Origin: Oscillospiraceae bacterium
GTDB lineage: Bacteria > Bacillota > Clostridia > Oscillospirales > CAG-272
Direction of reading: 5' to 3'
Length of the DNA: 64,000 nucleotides
Assembly (NCBI GenBank): GCA_015065135.1
Contig: SVQY01000002.1
Span: 36,734-100,733 of the forward strand
Below the pieces are notes generated by a model. The model was not told the DNA's origin. It was given only the letters and a program-made list of their open reading frames with translations, and did no database searches. The translations under genes and the position numbers were made by a program. This document shows, piece after piece, positions 33,220-44,400 of the stretch. Position 1 is the stretch's first letter. Each line of letters begins with the position of its first letter.

Positions 33220-34610
33220 ATGGGATTAAATCTTGAGATAACAGAGCGTCAGGATGAGTTTTTGAGCGCGACTGCTTCCGAGGTCTTGTACGGCGGTTAG
33301 GTGCCGCGGGCGGTGGAAAGAGCTACGGGCAGGTCATTGATGCCATGCTGTACGCCCTGCGCTATCCCGGCTCCAAGCAGCTGATATTGCGACGGACCTT
33401 CCCGGAGCTGGACAAATCTATCATACGTACCGCGCTGATGCTATACCCCAAGGAGATCTATTCCTTTTCGCAAACGACCCGCACCGGGCGGTTTAAGAAT
33501 GGATCTCTTATTGACTTTGGCTATTGCGAGCGAGAGAACGACGTGCTGCGCTATCAGGGTCTGGAATACGACGTGATCCGCTTCGACGAGCTGACGCACT
33601 TTACCGAGTTTCAATATCTCTACTTGATGTCCAGATGCCGCGGCGCAAATTCGTTCCCGAAACAAATGAAAAGCTCCACCAACCCCGGCAGCGTAGGGCA
33701 CGCCTGGGTGAAGGAGCGCTTTGTGGATCCCGCGCCCGCAGGGGAGATCTTTGAGGCGGAATTGCCAAACGGCAAGACCATCTCCAGGCAGTACATCCGC
33801 GCAACCGTTTACGACAACATTTTTCTTTTACGCGACGACCCCGGATACATTGACCGTCTGATGGCGTTACCCGAGAAGCAGCGCAAGGCCCTGCTGGACG
33901 GAAACTGGAACATCTTCGATGGTGTGCGCTTTACCGCCTTTGACGATCGCGTGCACGTGGTGGATCCCTTTCAGCTGCCTGCCGGCTGGAGGCGGTATCG
34001 CGCTATCGACTACGGTCTCGACCGCCTGGCGTGCCTCTGGATCGCCGTGGACGGAGACCGCAACGCCTACGTATACCGTGAGCTGTGTGAGAGCAATCTG
34101 ATCATCTCGGAGGCGGCGCGCAAGATGCGAGAGATGACTGTTGACGAGGAGATCTACGGCACCCTGGCGCCCCCCGACCTGTGGTCCCGAGGACAGGAGA
34201 CCGGCAAATCCCGTGCGCTGCTCTTTGCGGACGCGGGCGTGCCCCTTATCAAGGTGAGCAACGACCGCGCCGCCGGCTGGGCTGCCATTGACGAGCTGCT
34301 GAAGCTGCGGGAGGGCGGCATAGCCAAGCTGCACATCTTCCGCAACTGCACCGAGCTGATCAAGTGCCTGCCCATGCTGCAGATCGACCCCAAGAAGCCC
34401 GACGACGTGATGACCGAGCCCCACGAGATCACCCACGCGCCCGATGCGCTGCGCTATTTCTCCGTCTTCTTCACCCGCCCTGCGGAGGAAAAGAAGGAGG
34501 AGACAGCGGTGACACCGGACAAGTGGACCGAGGATATGTGGGAGGATTACCGCAACGCCTCATCTGCCGAGCGGCGAGAGCTGATTCGGGCGTGGGGCAG
34601 ACCGAGATGA
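33220..34610 (+). pseudogene. Phage terminase large subunit, frame broken inside the P-loop
   Basis: Reading from ATG 33220 gives MGLNLEITERQDEFLSATAS...LYGG and then TAG at 33298. The rest continues in another frame from GGT 33300 as GAAGGGKSYGQVIDAML and then the complete ATPase and nuclease parts (RRTFPELDKS, VIRFDELTHF with Walker B, IDYGLDRLACLWIAVDG). Removing 5 nt (TAGGT) restores the expected YGGAAGGGKS. The ORF track shows only the downstream part from ATG 33345, which lacks Walker A. Either a real inactivating mutation or an assembly error. The C-terminal domain would cut the concatemer; the ATPase would drive packaging. Confidence 0.85.
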
Positions 34611-34627
34611 TTTTATAAGGAGGACAT

Positions 34628-36583
34628 ATGGAAATTCCAAAAGGAGACGACAGACTGGCGTTTTTTCAGGAGCTGCTGAACAGAAGCAACGCTGCCAGAG
34701 ACGACGCCTTTAACGATATCGAAAAGTGGCGCAAGCAGTATACCGGAGATCCTGCCATTGACGGCGGCGAGAAGGCAAAGGTGGTGCGCAACATCACCTA
34801 CGAGCTGATCGAGAGCCAGATCTCCACACACATTCCCGCACCCCGCGTGGATGCCAAGGTATACAGCGAGCGCAACGACCGCGGCGCCAAGAGCATCGAG
34901 CGGCTCTGCGCCACCATCCGCAACGACCTGCCCTTTGAGCGGCTGAACGATCAAGATGAGCGCAACACCTTTGTGGACGGCGCATCCGTCTATCTGGTGG
35001 AGTGGGACGAGAGCATCCGCACCCACAGCGAGTGCGGCGGTGTGCGCGTGACCGTGCTGGAGGCGGACGGGCTTTACCCCCAGCCAGGCATCTACGAGAT
35101 CCGTGACATGGACTGGGTGATATTGCGCTTTCAGTCCACCAAGGACGAGATCATTGCCAAGTACCACGTAGCCCCCGACGTTGCCGAGGAGGCGGAGAAC
35201 GATGCCATTGCAGAGACCCAGGACGAGGACATCTGCACCGTTTACGTGTGCTTTTATAAAAACAGCGAGGATCAGGTGAGCCAGTACATCTGGAGCGGCA
35301 ACACCCAGCTTGCCGACATCGACGACTACTACGCCCGCAAGCGCTACGTCTGCGCCGTGTGCGGCAGGCGGCGTGAGCTGTGCGAGAGCTTTGAGCACTG
35401 CGACTGCGGCGGGGAGTTCATTGCAGAGAGCGAGGAATACGAGGAGATCACCCGGGACGTGGTGCTGCCCGACGGCTTCACGATCCCCGCCAGGTCCCCC
35501 AAGTACGACGAGAACGGCGCGCCCGTGATGCGAAAGGTGACCAGGATCCGCACCGACAGCCACGGCGAGGCGATGCACGAGCTGATCGAGGGCGTGAGCA
35601 TACCCATGACCTACGAGGACAGCGAGCAGGACGTGGAGGTGACCAGGATCCCTTGGTACCGCCCCCGCTTCTTCCCGGTGGTGGTGCGCAAGAACACCTC
35701 CCGTCGCCGCTCGGTGCTGGGGCAGAGCGACTGCTATTTCATCCGCCCCCAGCAGCAGGAGATCAACAAGATCGAGACCCGCATCCACGAGAAGATCATG
35801 GGCTCCGGCGTTTATCCCTTCAAACCCGAGGATGCAGCCTTTGAGTTTGACGACACGGTGCAGACCCGCGTGCTGAACGTGCCGCCCGAATATATGAACG
35901 CCGCCGGGCGTGTATTCGGCGTGCTGGACATGATGCCCAACCTCCAGCAGGAGATCGCCCAGAGCGATCGCCTTTACGAGCACGCGAAGCGGATCCTCGG
36001 CATTACCAACTCCTATCAGGGCCAGGCGGACACCACCGCCAAGTCGGGCGTGGCAAAGCAGGCGCAGATCCAGCAGGCTGCGGGCAGACTTGACAGCAAG
36101 CGCGTGATGAAGAACGCTGCCTACAGTGATCTGGACCGTATTCTGTTCGAGTATCACCTCGCCTACGCGGACGAGCCCCGCCCCATTGCCTACAAGGATG
36201 CCTTCGGCAGGATGCAGAACAGCACCTTCAACCGCTATGATTTCGTGCGATACGACGAGGAGGGACACCGCTATTACTATGAAGACCGCTTCCTTTTCTC
36301 GGTGGATCAGAACGGCGGCGCGGACACCCAACGGGAGGTGCTGTGGCAGCTCAATCAGCAGAATTTCAGCGCCGGTGTATACGGTGACCCCGCACAGATC
36401 GGCACCCTGCTGCGCTACTGGCAGATGCAGGAGCAGGCCCATTACCCCCACGCCCGTGAGAACGTGGAGTACTTTACCGAGCTGCTGGAGCGTGAGCGCG
36501 CAGCCATGAACGACGCGGTGGGGCAGGGACAGCCCGCACCGGGCAATAAGATGATGACAGGAGGTGCCGCAAATGGCATTTGA
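34628..36583 (+). CDS. Phage portal protein
   Basis: 651 aa. The early NITYELIESQISTHIPAPRVDAK segment, the IEWDES-like beta region, and the later QQQEINKIETRIHEKIM and VKFD/ISVDQ-like crown segments match large portals of short-tailed Firmicutes phages. It contains a zinc-ribbon-like insert (CAVCGRRRELCESFEHCDCGGEF). It directly follows terL with an AAGGAGG site. It forms the dodecameric DNA gate. Confidence 0.85.
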   Translation: MEIPKGDDRLAFFQELLNRSNAARDDAFNDIEKWRKQYTGDPAIDGGEKAKVVRNITYELIESQISTHIPAPRVDAKVYSERNDRGAKSIERLCATIRNDLPFERLNDQDERNTFVDGASVYLVEWDESIRTHSECGGVRVTVLEADGLYPQPGIYEIRDMDWVILRFQSTKDEIIAKYHVAPDVAEEAENDAIAETQDEDICTVYVCFYKNSEDQVSQYIWSGNTQLADIDDYYARKRYVCAVCGRRRELCESFEHCDCGGEFIAESEEYEEITRDVVLPDGFTIPARSPKYDENGAPVMRKVTRIRTDSHGEAMHELIEGVSIPMTYEDSEQDVEVTRIPWYRPRFFPVVVRKNTSRRRSVLGQSDCYFIRPQQQEINKIETRIHEKIMGSGVYPFKPEDAAFEFDDTVQTRVLNVPPEYMNAAGRVFGVLDMMPNLQQEIAQSDRLYEHAKRILGITNSYQGQADTTAKSGVAKQAQIQQAAGRLDSKRVMKNAAYSDLDRILFEYHLAYADEPRPIAYKDAFGRMQNSTFNRYDFVRYDEEGHRYYYEDRFLFSVDQNGGADTQREVLWQLNQQNFSAGVYGDPAQIGTLLRYWQMQEQAHYPHARENVEYFTELLERERAAMNDAVGQGQPAPGNKMMTGGAANGI

Positions 36584-38180
36584 TGAGAAGGAGAAGGATA
36601 AGAATACCGCCGTGGCGGAGCCGAAGGAGAGCCCTGCGGCGCCTGCTGCTCCCACAGCGCCCCCCGCGACCGGCGGCTACGGAGACTATCTTGCCGCCAA
36701 GCAGACGACCCCTGCCGTTGGCGGATACGGAGACTATCTGGCGGGCAAGACGGCGCCCGTGAGCAGCGCCGTCAGCGGCTACGGTGATTGGCTGGCCACC
36801 CAGCAGAAGAACCACGAGGTGGAGACCGCTCCCAAGGAGGGAATGACCTACGGAGACTACCTTGCCTACACCGGAAAGGACCCGGTAGGGGATTACAACG
36901 CCAAGGTGCGGCAGGCAGAGCTGGACTACCAAAAGGGGCTTGCCACCTACGGGCAGAACGCCGAGAGGATGGCGAAGGCAGGGCTTGCGAAAAGCGGCTA
37001 CGGTGAATACCTTGCCGGGGAAGCCTTTGCTGCCCGCGGCGCTGCCGTGACCGCCGCGCAGCAGGAGGCGAAAACCGCCCAGCAGCAGAGCTTTGCCACC
37101 TACGGTGAGTATCTGGAGGGGCTGAAGCAAAAGGAGCAGCAGGAGGCGGAAATTCAAGCCGCAGAGCAGGAGCAGCAGGCTGCCGTGAAGCAGCAAAATC
37201 TTGCAAACGCCACGGCTGCGGTGTCGGGGACTATGGAGAACGGCGCGACCGTGGATGCGGCGATCGGCAGCTTGTCGGGCGTATACGATGCAGCAACACT
37301 GGAGCAGGTGCGCAACAACATGACGACCTCCAATCTGACGCAGGCGCTTTCCGGCAGCAGCATTCAGATCGGGCTTGACGACACCCTGAAGGGGGTGACC
37401 GACGAGTGGCTTGCCTCCTCCTCTCTGAAGGATGCGGAAGGCAACGCCTACACCGTGGCGAGCTTGAGAAAGGCGATGCAAGGCAATAACTATAAGTTCC
37501 TTACCGAAATGATCAATACCGGCAGCTCCGCCGGGCTGCAGGCGTATGCCTCTTACCACGGGATCGGCGGAGATCTTTCTAACGTAGAGGTGGTGGACAA
37601 GATCGTGGATCATATGGTAAGGAGTGGCGCGTTGACCGAGGATCAGTATAAGCAGTACGTGACCGACAAATATATCGCAAACGCGGACGATCTTGAAAGC
37701 GGCAGAGACTTTCTTGAAACGATCACAAACGTGTATCAGAACGCCGATATGACCGACGAGCAAAAAGAAGAAGTGTTGAATACGCTGCAGGAGTATTCTA
37801 ACGAAAAGCTTGGCCAAGTGCAGATGAATGGAATTCGATGGGGCTACAAGAACAGCAGCGGCGTTGTTCATCCGACAAAAATATGGCTTAATCAAGGAAA
37901 TGGTAAAGAGGTTATGGTTCCGATGCACATAAAAAGAGGAGCTGGAATTAGCGAGGAAAAGGTGGACGAGATTATTCCTTTGTATTCCAATCCAAGGGAA
38001 TACAGCGGGTATTATGCACCCCAAAACAACAACCAAGCGATTGAGCTTGGTGTATTAGACGGGCAAATAGTCATCAATTATGGCACCACTTGGTATTGTG
38101 CATCGTTTGAATTTAACGACAAAACAGAAAAATTTGTAGCTTGGGCATTGCTCAACAACAGAAAAAAGGAGTCGGTATAA
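36573..38180 (+). CDS. YGDYL-repeat phage protein, probably virion-associated
   Basis: 535 aa from ATG 36573 (AGGAGG 8 nt upstream), overlapping the portal end. An N-terminal Pro/Ala-rich segment is followed, within about residues 30-195, by six copies of a YG(D/E)(Y/W)L motif: GGYGDYL twice, SGYGDWL, TYGDYL, SGYGEYL and TYGEYL. A Gln/Glu/Ala-rich coiled coil follows. The last 115 codons (from about 37830) are clearly AT-richer and encode a compact domain (WGYKNSSGVVHP ... FVAWALLNN). Not recognised; position suggests an ejection or head protein. Confidence 0.7.
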   Translation: MAFDEKEKDKNTAVAEPKESPAAPAAPTAPPATGGYGDYLAAKQTTPAVGGYGDYLAGKTAPVSSAVSGYGDWLATQQKNHEVETAPKEGMTYGDYLAYTGKDPVGDYNAKVRQAELDYQKGLATYGQNAERMAKAGLAKSGYGEYLAGEAFAARGAAVTAAQQEAKTAQQQSFATYGEYLEGLKQKEQQEAEIQAAEQEQQAAVKQQNLANATAAVSGTMENGATVDAAIGSLSGVYDAATLEQVRNNMTTSNLTQALSGSSIQIGLDDTLKGVTDEWLASSSLKDAEGNAYTVASLRKAMQGNNYKFLTEMINTGSSAGLQAYASYHGIGGDLSNVEVVDKIVDHMVRSGALTEDQYKQYVTDKYIANADDLESGRDFLETITNVYQNADMTDEQKEEVLNTLQEYSNEKLGQVQMNGIRWGYKNSSGVVHPTKIWLNQGNGKEVMVPMHIKRGAGISEEKVDEIIPLYSNPREYSGYYAPQNNNQAIELGVLDGQIVINYGTTWYCASFEFNDKTEKFVAWALLNNRKKESV

Positions 38181-38191
38181 CCGACTCCTTT
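38165..38191. terminator. Bidirectional hairpin terminator
   Basis: AAAGGAGTCGG / CCGACTCCTTT, 5-nt loop containing the upstream gene's stop codon. The A tract before it gives a T tract for the leftward moron gene. Confidence 0.65.
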
Positions 38192-38195
38192 GGAA

Positions 38196-38423
38196 CTATC
38201 CTTTTAACTTTGGGAATAAATACAAATCTTGTGTTGCGATTTCAAAGCGATCAAACGGCTTGGTGAGACCAACATCGGTATAGAGCGATTCTACCTCACA
38301 ATCCGCAAGCGAAAGATTACGGCGGGTGTTGTGCAGCCATTCAAAAAATTCATTGGTGTCAAACCATTCCCCTTTTGGATGCCGGAACTTATATCCGGCG
38401 AGATGCACGGTGATTTTGTTCAT
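38196..38423 (-). CDS. Antisense moron-like small protein, 75 aa
   Basis: The only minus-strand gene within the late operon. It has a consensus promoter, a GAGGG ribosome site and a terminator-like hairpin at its end, i.e. a complete autonomous unit. The protein is compact and mixed (HLAGYKFRHPKGEWFDTNEF, then FDRFEIATQDLYLFP) with no recognised family. GC is lower than in flanking late genes. Such morons are usually expressed from the prophage; roles can be exclusion, immunity or fitness, none of which is shown here. Confidence 0.7.
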   Translation of the reverse strand: MNKITVHLAGYKFRHPKGEWFDTNEFFEWLHNTRRNLSLADCEVESLYTDVGLTKPFDRFEIATQDLYLFPKLKG

Positions 38424-38455
38424 ACATAACCCTCGCTTTTTCTTGCATTACTCAC

Positions 38456-38484
38456 ATTATAAAACCACTTCCGAAAATTGTCAA
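38456..38484 (-). promoter_or_regulatory. Consensus sigma-A promoter of the moron gene
   Basis: Minus strand perfect TTGACA, 17 bp, perfect TATAAT, between the moron and the giant gene. Its strength contrasts with the late promoters. Confidence 0.8.
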
Positions 38485-38493
38485 GGAGATTTT

Positions 38494-41400
38494 ATGGCAA
38501 AATTAAAAGTAGATATCACGAAGCCTATGGGCAGTAGGCAGAACAGTCAGAATAAATTGGTATTTGACCCCAGCGCGAATGACCGGCGGTACATATCCGG
38601 CGCGGAGTACCTCGGCGGCAAGCTGGTGTCGGGTGCGATCAGCATCCCCATCGGCGCTTACAATCTGATCGCCGGCACCTTTGATCAGCTGGCGGGGAAC
38701 AGCTATGCCGCGCAGAAGCGGTATGCGGAGAACAGCGCCACCTTCCTTTCCAAAAGGATGGACGAGGAGTACAAGCCGGACGGCTTTATGCAATTCACGG
38801 GTGCCGTGGCGGAGGGTGTGGGACAGATGGTGCCCACGCTGCTGATCTCGCTGATCCCCCACGTAGGCACCCCTATTGCCCAGGGGCTGCAATTTGCGGG
38901 CTACATGGGCATGAACGTAGAGGATGCGGCGAACACCACCGGCAACCTCGGCTGGCAGGAATACACCTACGGCGCGCTGCTGGGCGGCTTTGAGACCGCT
39001 CTGGAGGCGGTAGGCGGCAAGGTGGGCGGCTGGATCGGCGGCACCAAGGTCTTTAACGTAGCCAAGGGTGCTGCCACGAAGGGCGCCACCTCCGCTGCTG
39101 CCAAGGCGGGAAAGCTGGGTGTGGCGACTGTGGGCGCCAATATGCTGAAGGGCGGCGCGACCGAGTTTACCGAGGAGTTTATCGAGGCATACGGTGAGGT
39201 ATTCCTGCAGCGTGCGCTGCAGATAAACCCCGATGCGCAGTACTCCTTTCAGGATGCCCTGTACGCAGGCGCGGTGGGCTTTGCCGCCGGTGCCTCGATC
39301 TCCGGTGCGGGCTCTACCCTGAACACCACCGCCAGCCGCCTTGCCGGCAAGCGCGTGATGGATGCCGGGGAGGCGGACCTGACGGTTGCCGCTGCCACCG
39401 AGATCTCTACGGCATTTCAGGCAACGGGCGAGATGCAGAATGCCGCCCTGAAGGTCCTGCAGGACAACCTTGTCGCGTGGGAGCATACCGCCGACAAGAG
39501 CGGTGCGCAGGCACAGATGATACTGGGTAACATCCGCAACGCCATGACCGTTTGCGAAAACTACGCCGCCCAGCGCGGCACCTACGATGCGGTGACGAAG
39601 AACCCCGAGAAGTTCCTGCCCTACGCAAGGGCTTTGTTTGGGGAGCAGATCACCGCAGAGGATCTGAAAAGCCCGGACAGCACGATCGTGCGCTACATAG
39701 CCGCCGCTAACTGGGCGACCGGTGAGGTGAACAAGTGGCAGGTGCGCGCCGAGCGTGCCCGTATGGCAGAGGAGGTCGCCCGCATCAAGGAGGGCAGGCA
39801 GCAGGCGCTGCACGTCTCCGAGGCGGATTGGAACGGGGAGAGTGCCGTTTATGAGGTCGCCGCGGGCACCTATGCCTTTGTGACCGGCAAGGGCGGCAAT
39901 TACACCGTGATGGTGGGCCCCGATACCGAGCACGTGCAGGCCTATGCGGACAAGGAGGGCAGCAACGTGCTGTCGAAGGAGCAGGTGGCGGCGCTGCTTG
40001 CCGCCTTCAAGCGAGGGGAGGCCCCCATGGTGGCACCCGACGGGAAGGAGCAAGCCCCCGCGAGCCGCGCCGAGGAGGGTGCGGAGGAGGCATACGACGG
40101 CTATTTTGAAAAGGATGCCGAGCAAGCCGAAAAGGACGGTGCCAAGGACGGCGAGGGAGATGCCAAGCAGGCGCTGGGGGAGGAAGCTCCCGACATCGAA
40201 GAAAGCGCCGAAAAAGCCCCCGAAAAAGCCCCCGAAAAGGAAGCGGAAAGGGCGGACGGGGACAAGACTGCCGCCCCTGCGGAAAAGCCGAAGAAAACGG
40301 GCGTTACGGGCAAGCGGGATCTGCTGCTTGCCTCCTACGGCTCGGACGTGAAGGCGCGTGCCGCCAAGCTGGTGAAGGGCATTGAGACCCTTTCCGCAGA
40401 GAGACGTGCGGCGATCTACGAGACCGTCTCCTCCGCCACCAATATCGACAAGGAAAGCCTTGCCGCCGCCTGCGCCTTTGAGGCGGGCAGACCCGGGCTG
40501 GTGCTTTACTTTAACAGTGATATGAACAAGGAGGGCAGCGCCCACAAGGGCGCACAGAAGGTCTTTGCCTCCGGTGCCCGTGTGGTGGCAGTCGCCAAGG
40601 GCATTGAGGGCGTAAAAAGCGTGCTTGTGCATGAGCTGTTCCACGACGTGCGCGCCGCCGGTGTGGGCCTGCAGCTGGAGCGGCTTGCCATTGCCACCGG
40701 TGACGCGGCGCGGATGGAGGAGACCGCCAAGCGGTATTGCGATCACTTTGCCGCGCGCTATGGGACCGCCACCCTTGAGGAGTTCCGGAAGGCGGGGGAT
40801 TACAAGACGATCCTTGACATGGTATACGCCTTTGACGAGAAATACAAGGATCAGCTGAAGGGGCAGTCCCTTGCCGAGGAGGTCGCCGCCGTTGAGATCG
40901 GTGAAAAGCTTGGCACCAAGCGCTTTATGCGCCGCCTGGCGCTCTCGGAGGCGATGGCGGGAAAGAAGGGACTCCTGCGCCGTATTTTTGCCCGTATGAG
41001 GGCGATGATGGCGCGGTACGGCTGCCGCCTTTACCCCACACATCTCGGCACCCTGGAGCACGCCTATCTGATGGCGGTGCGGGATGCCCGTGTGGCAGAG
41101 GCGATCAAGGAGCTGACCGAGATCAGTGCCAGGAGCGGCAACGTCTTTTTCTCACTGAAGGAGAAGGACCGCATCAACGAGAGATCGAGAAAATACTACG
41201 AGAGCAACAGGGGCAAGAATCCGCAGCTGGATGACGGCATGATCGCCGCGGCAGAGGAGGACATTGAGCGCATTGCAGAGGAAATGCTGCAGTACATGGA
41301 TATTCTGAACAACGAGGGTAAGCGCTATCTGCCCGAGGAGGTGCTTGGCAGCACCATCTTTGCCAACGGCAGCTACGGCAAGACCGTTGAGAACACCACC

Positions 41401-44400
41401 ATCTGCTATCGCACCCTTGCCTACAACGACTTTGTGGACGAGGTGAAAAAGCAGATCGGCAGACCGCTGACCGTGAAAGAATCCTTCCTTGCCTCCCAGA
41501 TGCTGTATGAGATCGCCAAGGAGCCCCAGTGCCTTTACTGCTACGTCTCCCTTGACCGCAAGGCGTATGACGAGGCGCTGCTCTCTTACCTTGCCCAGCG
41601 GGACGAGGTGCTGCGGCTGTACGCAAAGAGCGACAAGTCCGCCGCAGCCAAGGCAGAGCTGTATCAGCACTTTTTGCGGATGCGCTACGACGCGGAGGGG
41701 AACAGCATCACCTCCGGCACGAAGCGCAAGGACACGAGAGAAATGAGTGAGCGCTTTTATGCCTGGCTGAAGGCTGCCGACGACGGCAAGCGGGCGGTGA
41801 CCCATGCGGATATTGCCACCGCGGAGCGGCGCAGCGAGATCGTTGCCGCCGGCGGAAATGCCGCAGGGCAGGTGCTGGATGTGGAGAAATATGCGCAGTC
41901 TGCCTCCTGGGCGAAGAAAAGCGAATCCTACCGCTCCTACAACGGTGAGATCCTGAAAATGGGGGAGCGCACCGTGAGGCGGCTGAATGCCCATTACGGA
42001 CTCCGCTTCTACTCCTTCAGCGAGTATACCGCCGCCTTTATCGTGGAAAATATGCAGCAGATCCGCGATGCCTCGCTGCGGGGACTGAAGGGCTTGGCTT
42101 ACACCAAGAAGGCGGATTTTGCCCGCATTTTTGCCCCCACGGGCATGGGCATCAATATGTCGGTATTCGGCAAGCAGGACGCGGACGGCAACGTGGTGGA
42201 GGATTCGCTGCAGGGTGCCGCCTGGGAGGAGGTCAAGGCGCTGCGGGAAAAGCACCGCAACGTAGGTGCCGTATTCGTTGCCACCAACGACGCGCTGGTG
42301 GACTGGGCGCTGAAGCAGGACTGGATAGACGTGGTGATCCCGTTCCATATCGTGCGCACCGGTGCCAACGTGGCGGAGTTTTACAAGTGGACAAACTACA
42401 GCGGCGAGCAGGCGGACGTGACGAGCGAGGGCAAGAGCCTTTACATCTCCCCCGTGGAGCACAACAACGACAAGGCGCGCTTTCTTGAGCTTTGCCGTGA
42501 GCGCGGCATCAAGCCCCGATTTGAAAAGTGGGTGCAGGACCCCAATTACATGAAGCTGGTGAACGAGACCCGACTCGCCGTTTCCGAAACGACACCTTTG
42601 GTGCCCGTGTTTGACGCGGGTGCCGCGCTGCGCTCCTTCAGACAGTTTGTGAAGGAGGGCGGCTATTACGGTGACTGGTACCGCGAGGGGGCCGACTATG
42701 CCGCCGCGGTGGAGCAGGTGGCTGCCGACGTGCTTGCGGGCAGAGCCGCCAACGAGGTGGAGTACGGCAGGCAGGACCGTCTGGAGGCGATGCAGAATGC
42801 CGACCGCAGACAGCATCGCAGGCACGAGAGCGATGCGAAGCTGGATCTGGGGGAGGAAAACAAAAAAGCTCCCGCTGACGGGGAGACGAAATACAGTATC
42901 GGCGCAACGGAAGACGGTCACAAGTATGTTGCGTTGGATGGGAATCTTTTTCTAAAAAAAGATGGCACGGAAATGACTCCGAAGGAAGCGTACAATGCAC
43001 TTGTGGGGCAAAAAATAATGCTGGAAGACGGAGATGTCATTACCTTTGTCAAAAACCTTCACGGAAAGAAACTATACAATGAATTGTTTAGAAAACTTCC
43101 GGGATATGAGGAAGGCATAGATGTTAGGGCAATAAGCGAATCTATCAATCGGAATATCTTGGAAGTTGTCTCCGCTTCTAATGCACAAACAAGAAACGAG
43201 TCGCAAAGGCATCCGCACGTGGATATAAAGGATTTTGACCAAAGAGAAGTATATGTAACCGATGGCAATGAGGTTTATAGACTTGAACTTTGTATTGCAA
43301 ATTTGACGGATGGCACGAAAATAGCATACGTAAAGAGGTATATAGAGAAGGCCGAGAGAGTGATTGCAGACAAAATAAAAAAGGCCGAAACGGCGAGGCA
43401 ATCTCCCCTGAATCGACCTTCTGATAACAGTATACCACAAAATTCCGAAAAGTCAACACCTTCGGCGCAAAAAAATGCGGAAAATGATGCCAAGGGCGCC
43501 CTCGGGGACGGCAAGGAGGGGCGCGTGCCCAGCAGGGGCATGACCCAGCGCAGGATCGCAAACGCCTCCCGCTGGCGGGTGTACGATCGGAAGGAGATCG
43601 CCGCCATTGTGGAGGGGCTGCTGGCGGACGATGCCTACAATGCCGAGGGCTTTGAGATCCGCCTTTCCGGCATGAATCGGGAGGAGCTGATCGATTACCT
43701 TTGGGAAAAGGTGAACAGCACCGATGCGGAATATCTGCCCCGCGTTTACGAAAAGATCGCCGACTTTGTGCTGACAAACGCGCTGGTGGAGCAGGTGGAA
43801 TTTGACTCCTATGAGGAGGCGGCGCTGGAGACGGCGCAAGCCACCCACCGCGTGCTTGCGGACTATCGGCACAAGCTGGACCTTACCCCCCTTGCGGCGG
43901 AGATCCGCCACAAATACGATAAGAAGGGCGCACGCTCGGTGGTCTCCCGCTGGCACAAAAAGGGCGGGCTTTCGGTGGACGGCATCGTTGCCAACATCAA
44001 CGAGGAGCTGCGTGCCGAGGGCTCGGACGTGCAGCTGACCGAGGACGCGCACCCCAGCGAGATCCTTTCCGAGATCATTGCCGCCTTCGACCGCTCGGTG
44101 GACACCATCAAGGAGCATTTTGACACGGAATCCTCTCTGCAGTTTTCCTCCGAGGAGGATATGCTCGCCTTCCGTGACAAGGTGAAGCGGCGACTGTTTG
44201 AGGGCGTGAAAAACGCGGGCAAGGAAACAAAGCACGCCCGCTTTGCCCAAAACTATGAGCGCGTGATCCTGGAGCTGCGCAAGCGGATGAAGCAGCAGAG
44301 GCGGGAGCTGGAGGCTGCCACCGGCAAGCAGAACGTCTATGCGCTGGCGGTGATCCGCGCCCGTGAGCTTGCCGAAATGGTGAAGCAGCGCAAATATGTG

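Noticed and set aside
33285-33325. Programmed frameshift or intron in the large terminase gene
   Set aside because: No slippery heptamer precedes the TAG, a single-base shift would insert odd residues into the P-loop, and the interruption is only 5 nt, too small for an intron or intein.
34613-36655. 680-aa minus-strand ORF opposite the portal gene
   Set aside because: Antisense shadow; the plus frame is a portal protein in the right context.
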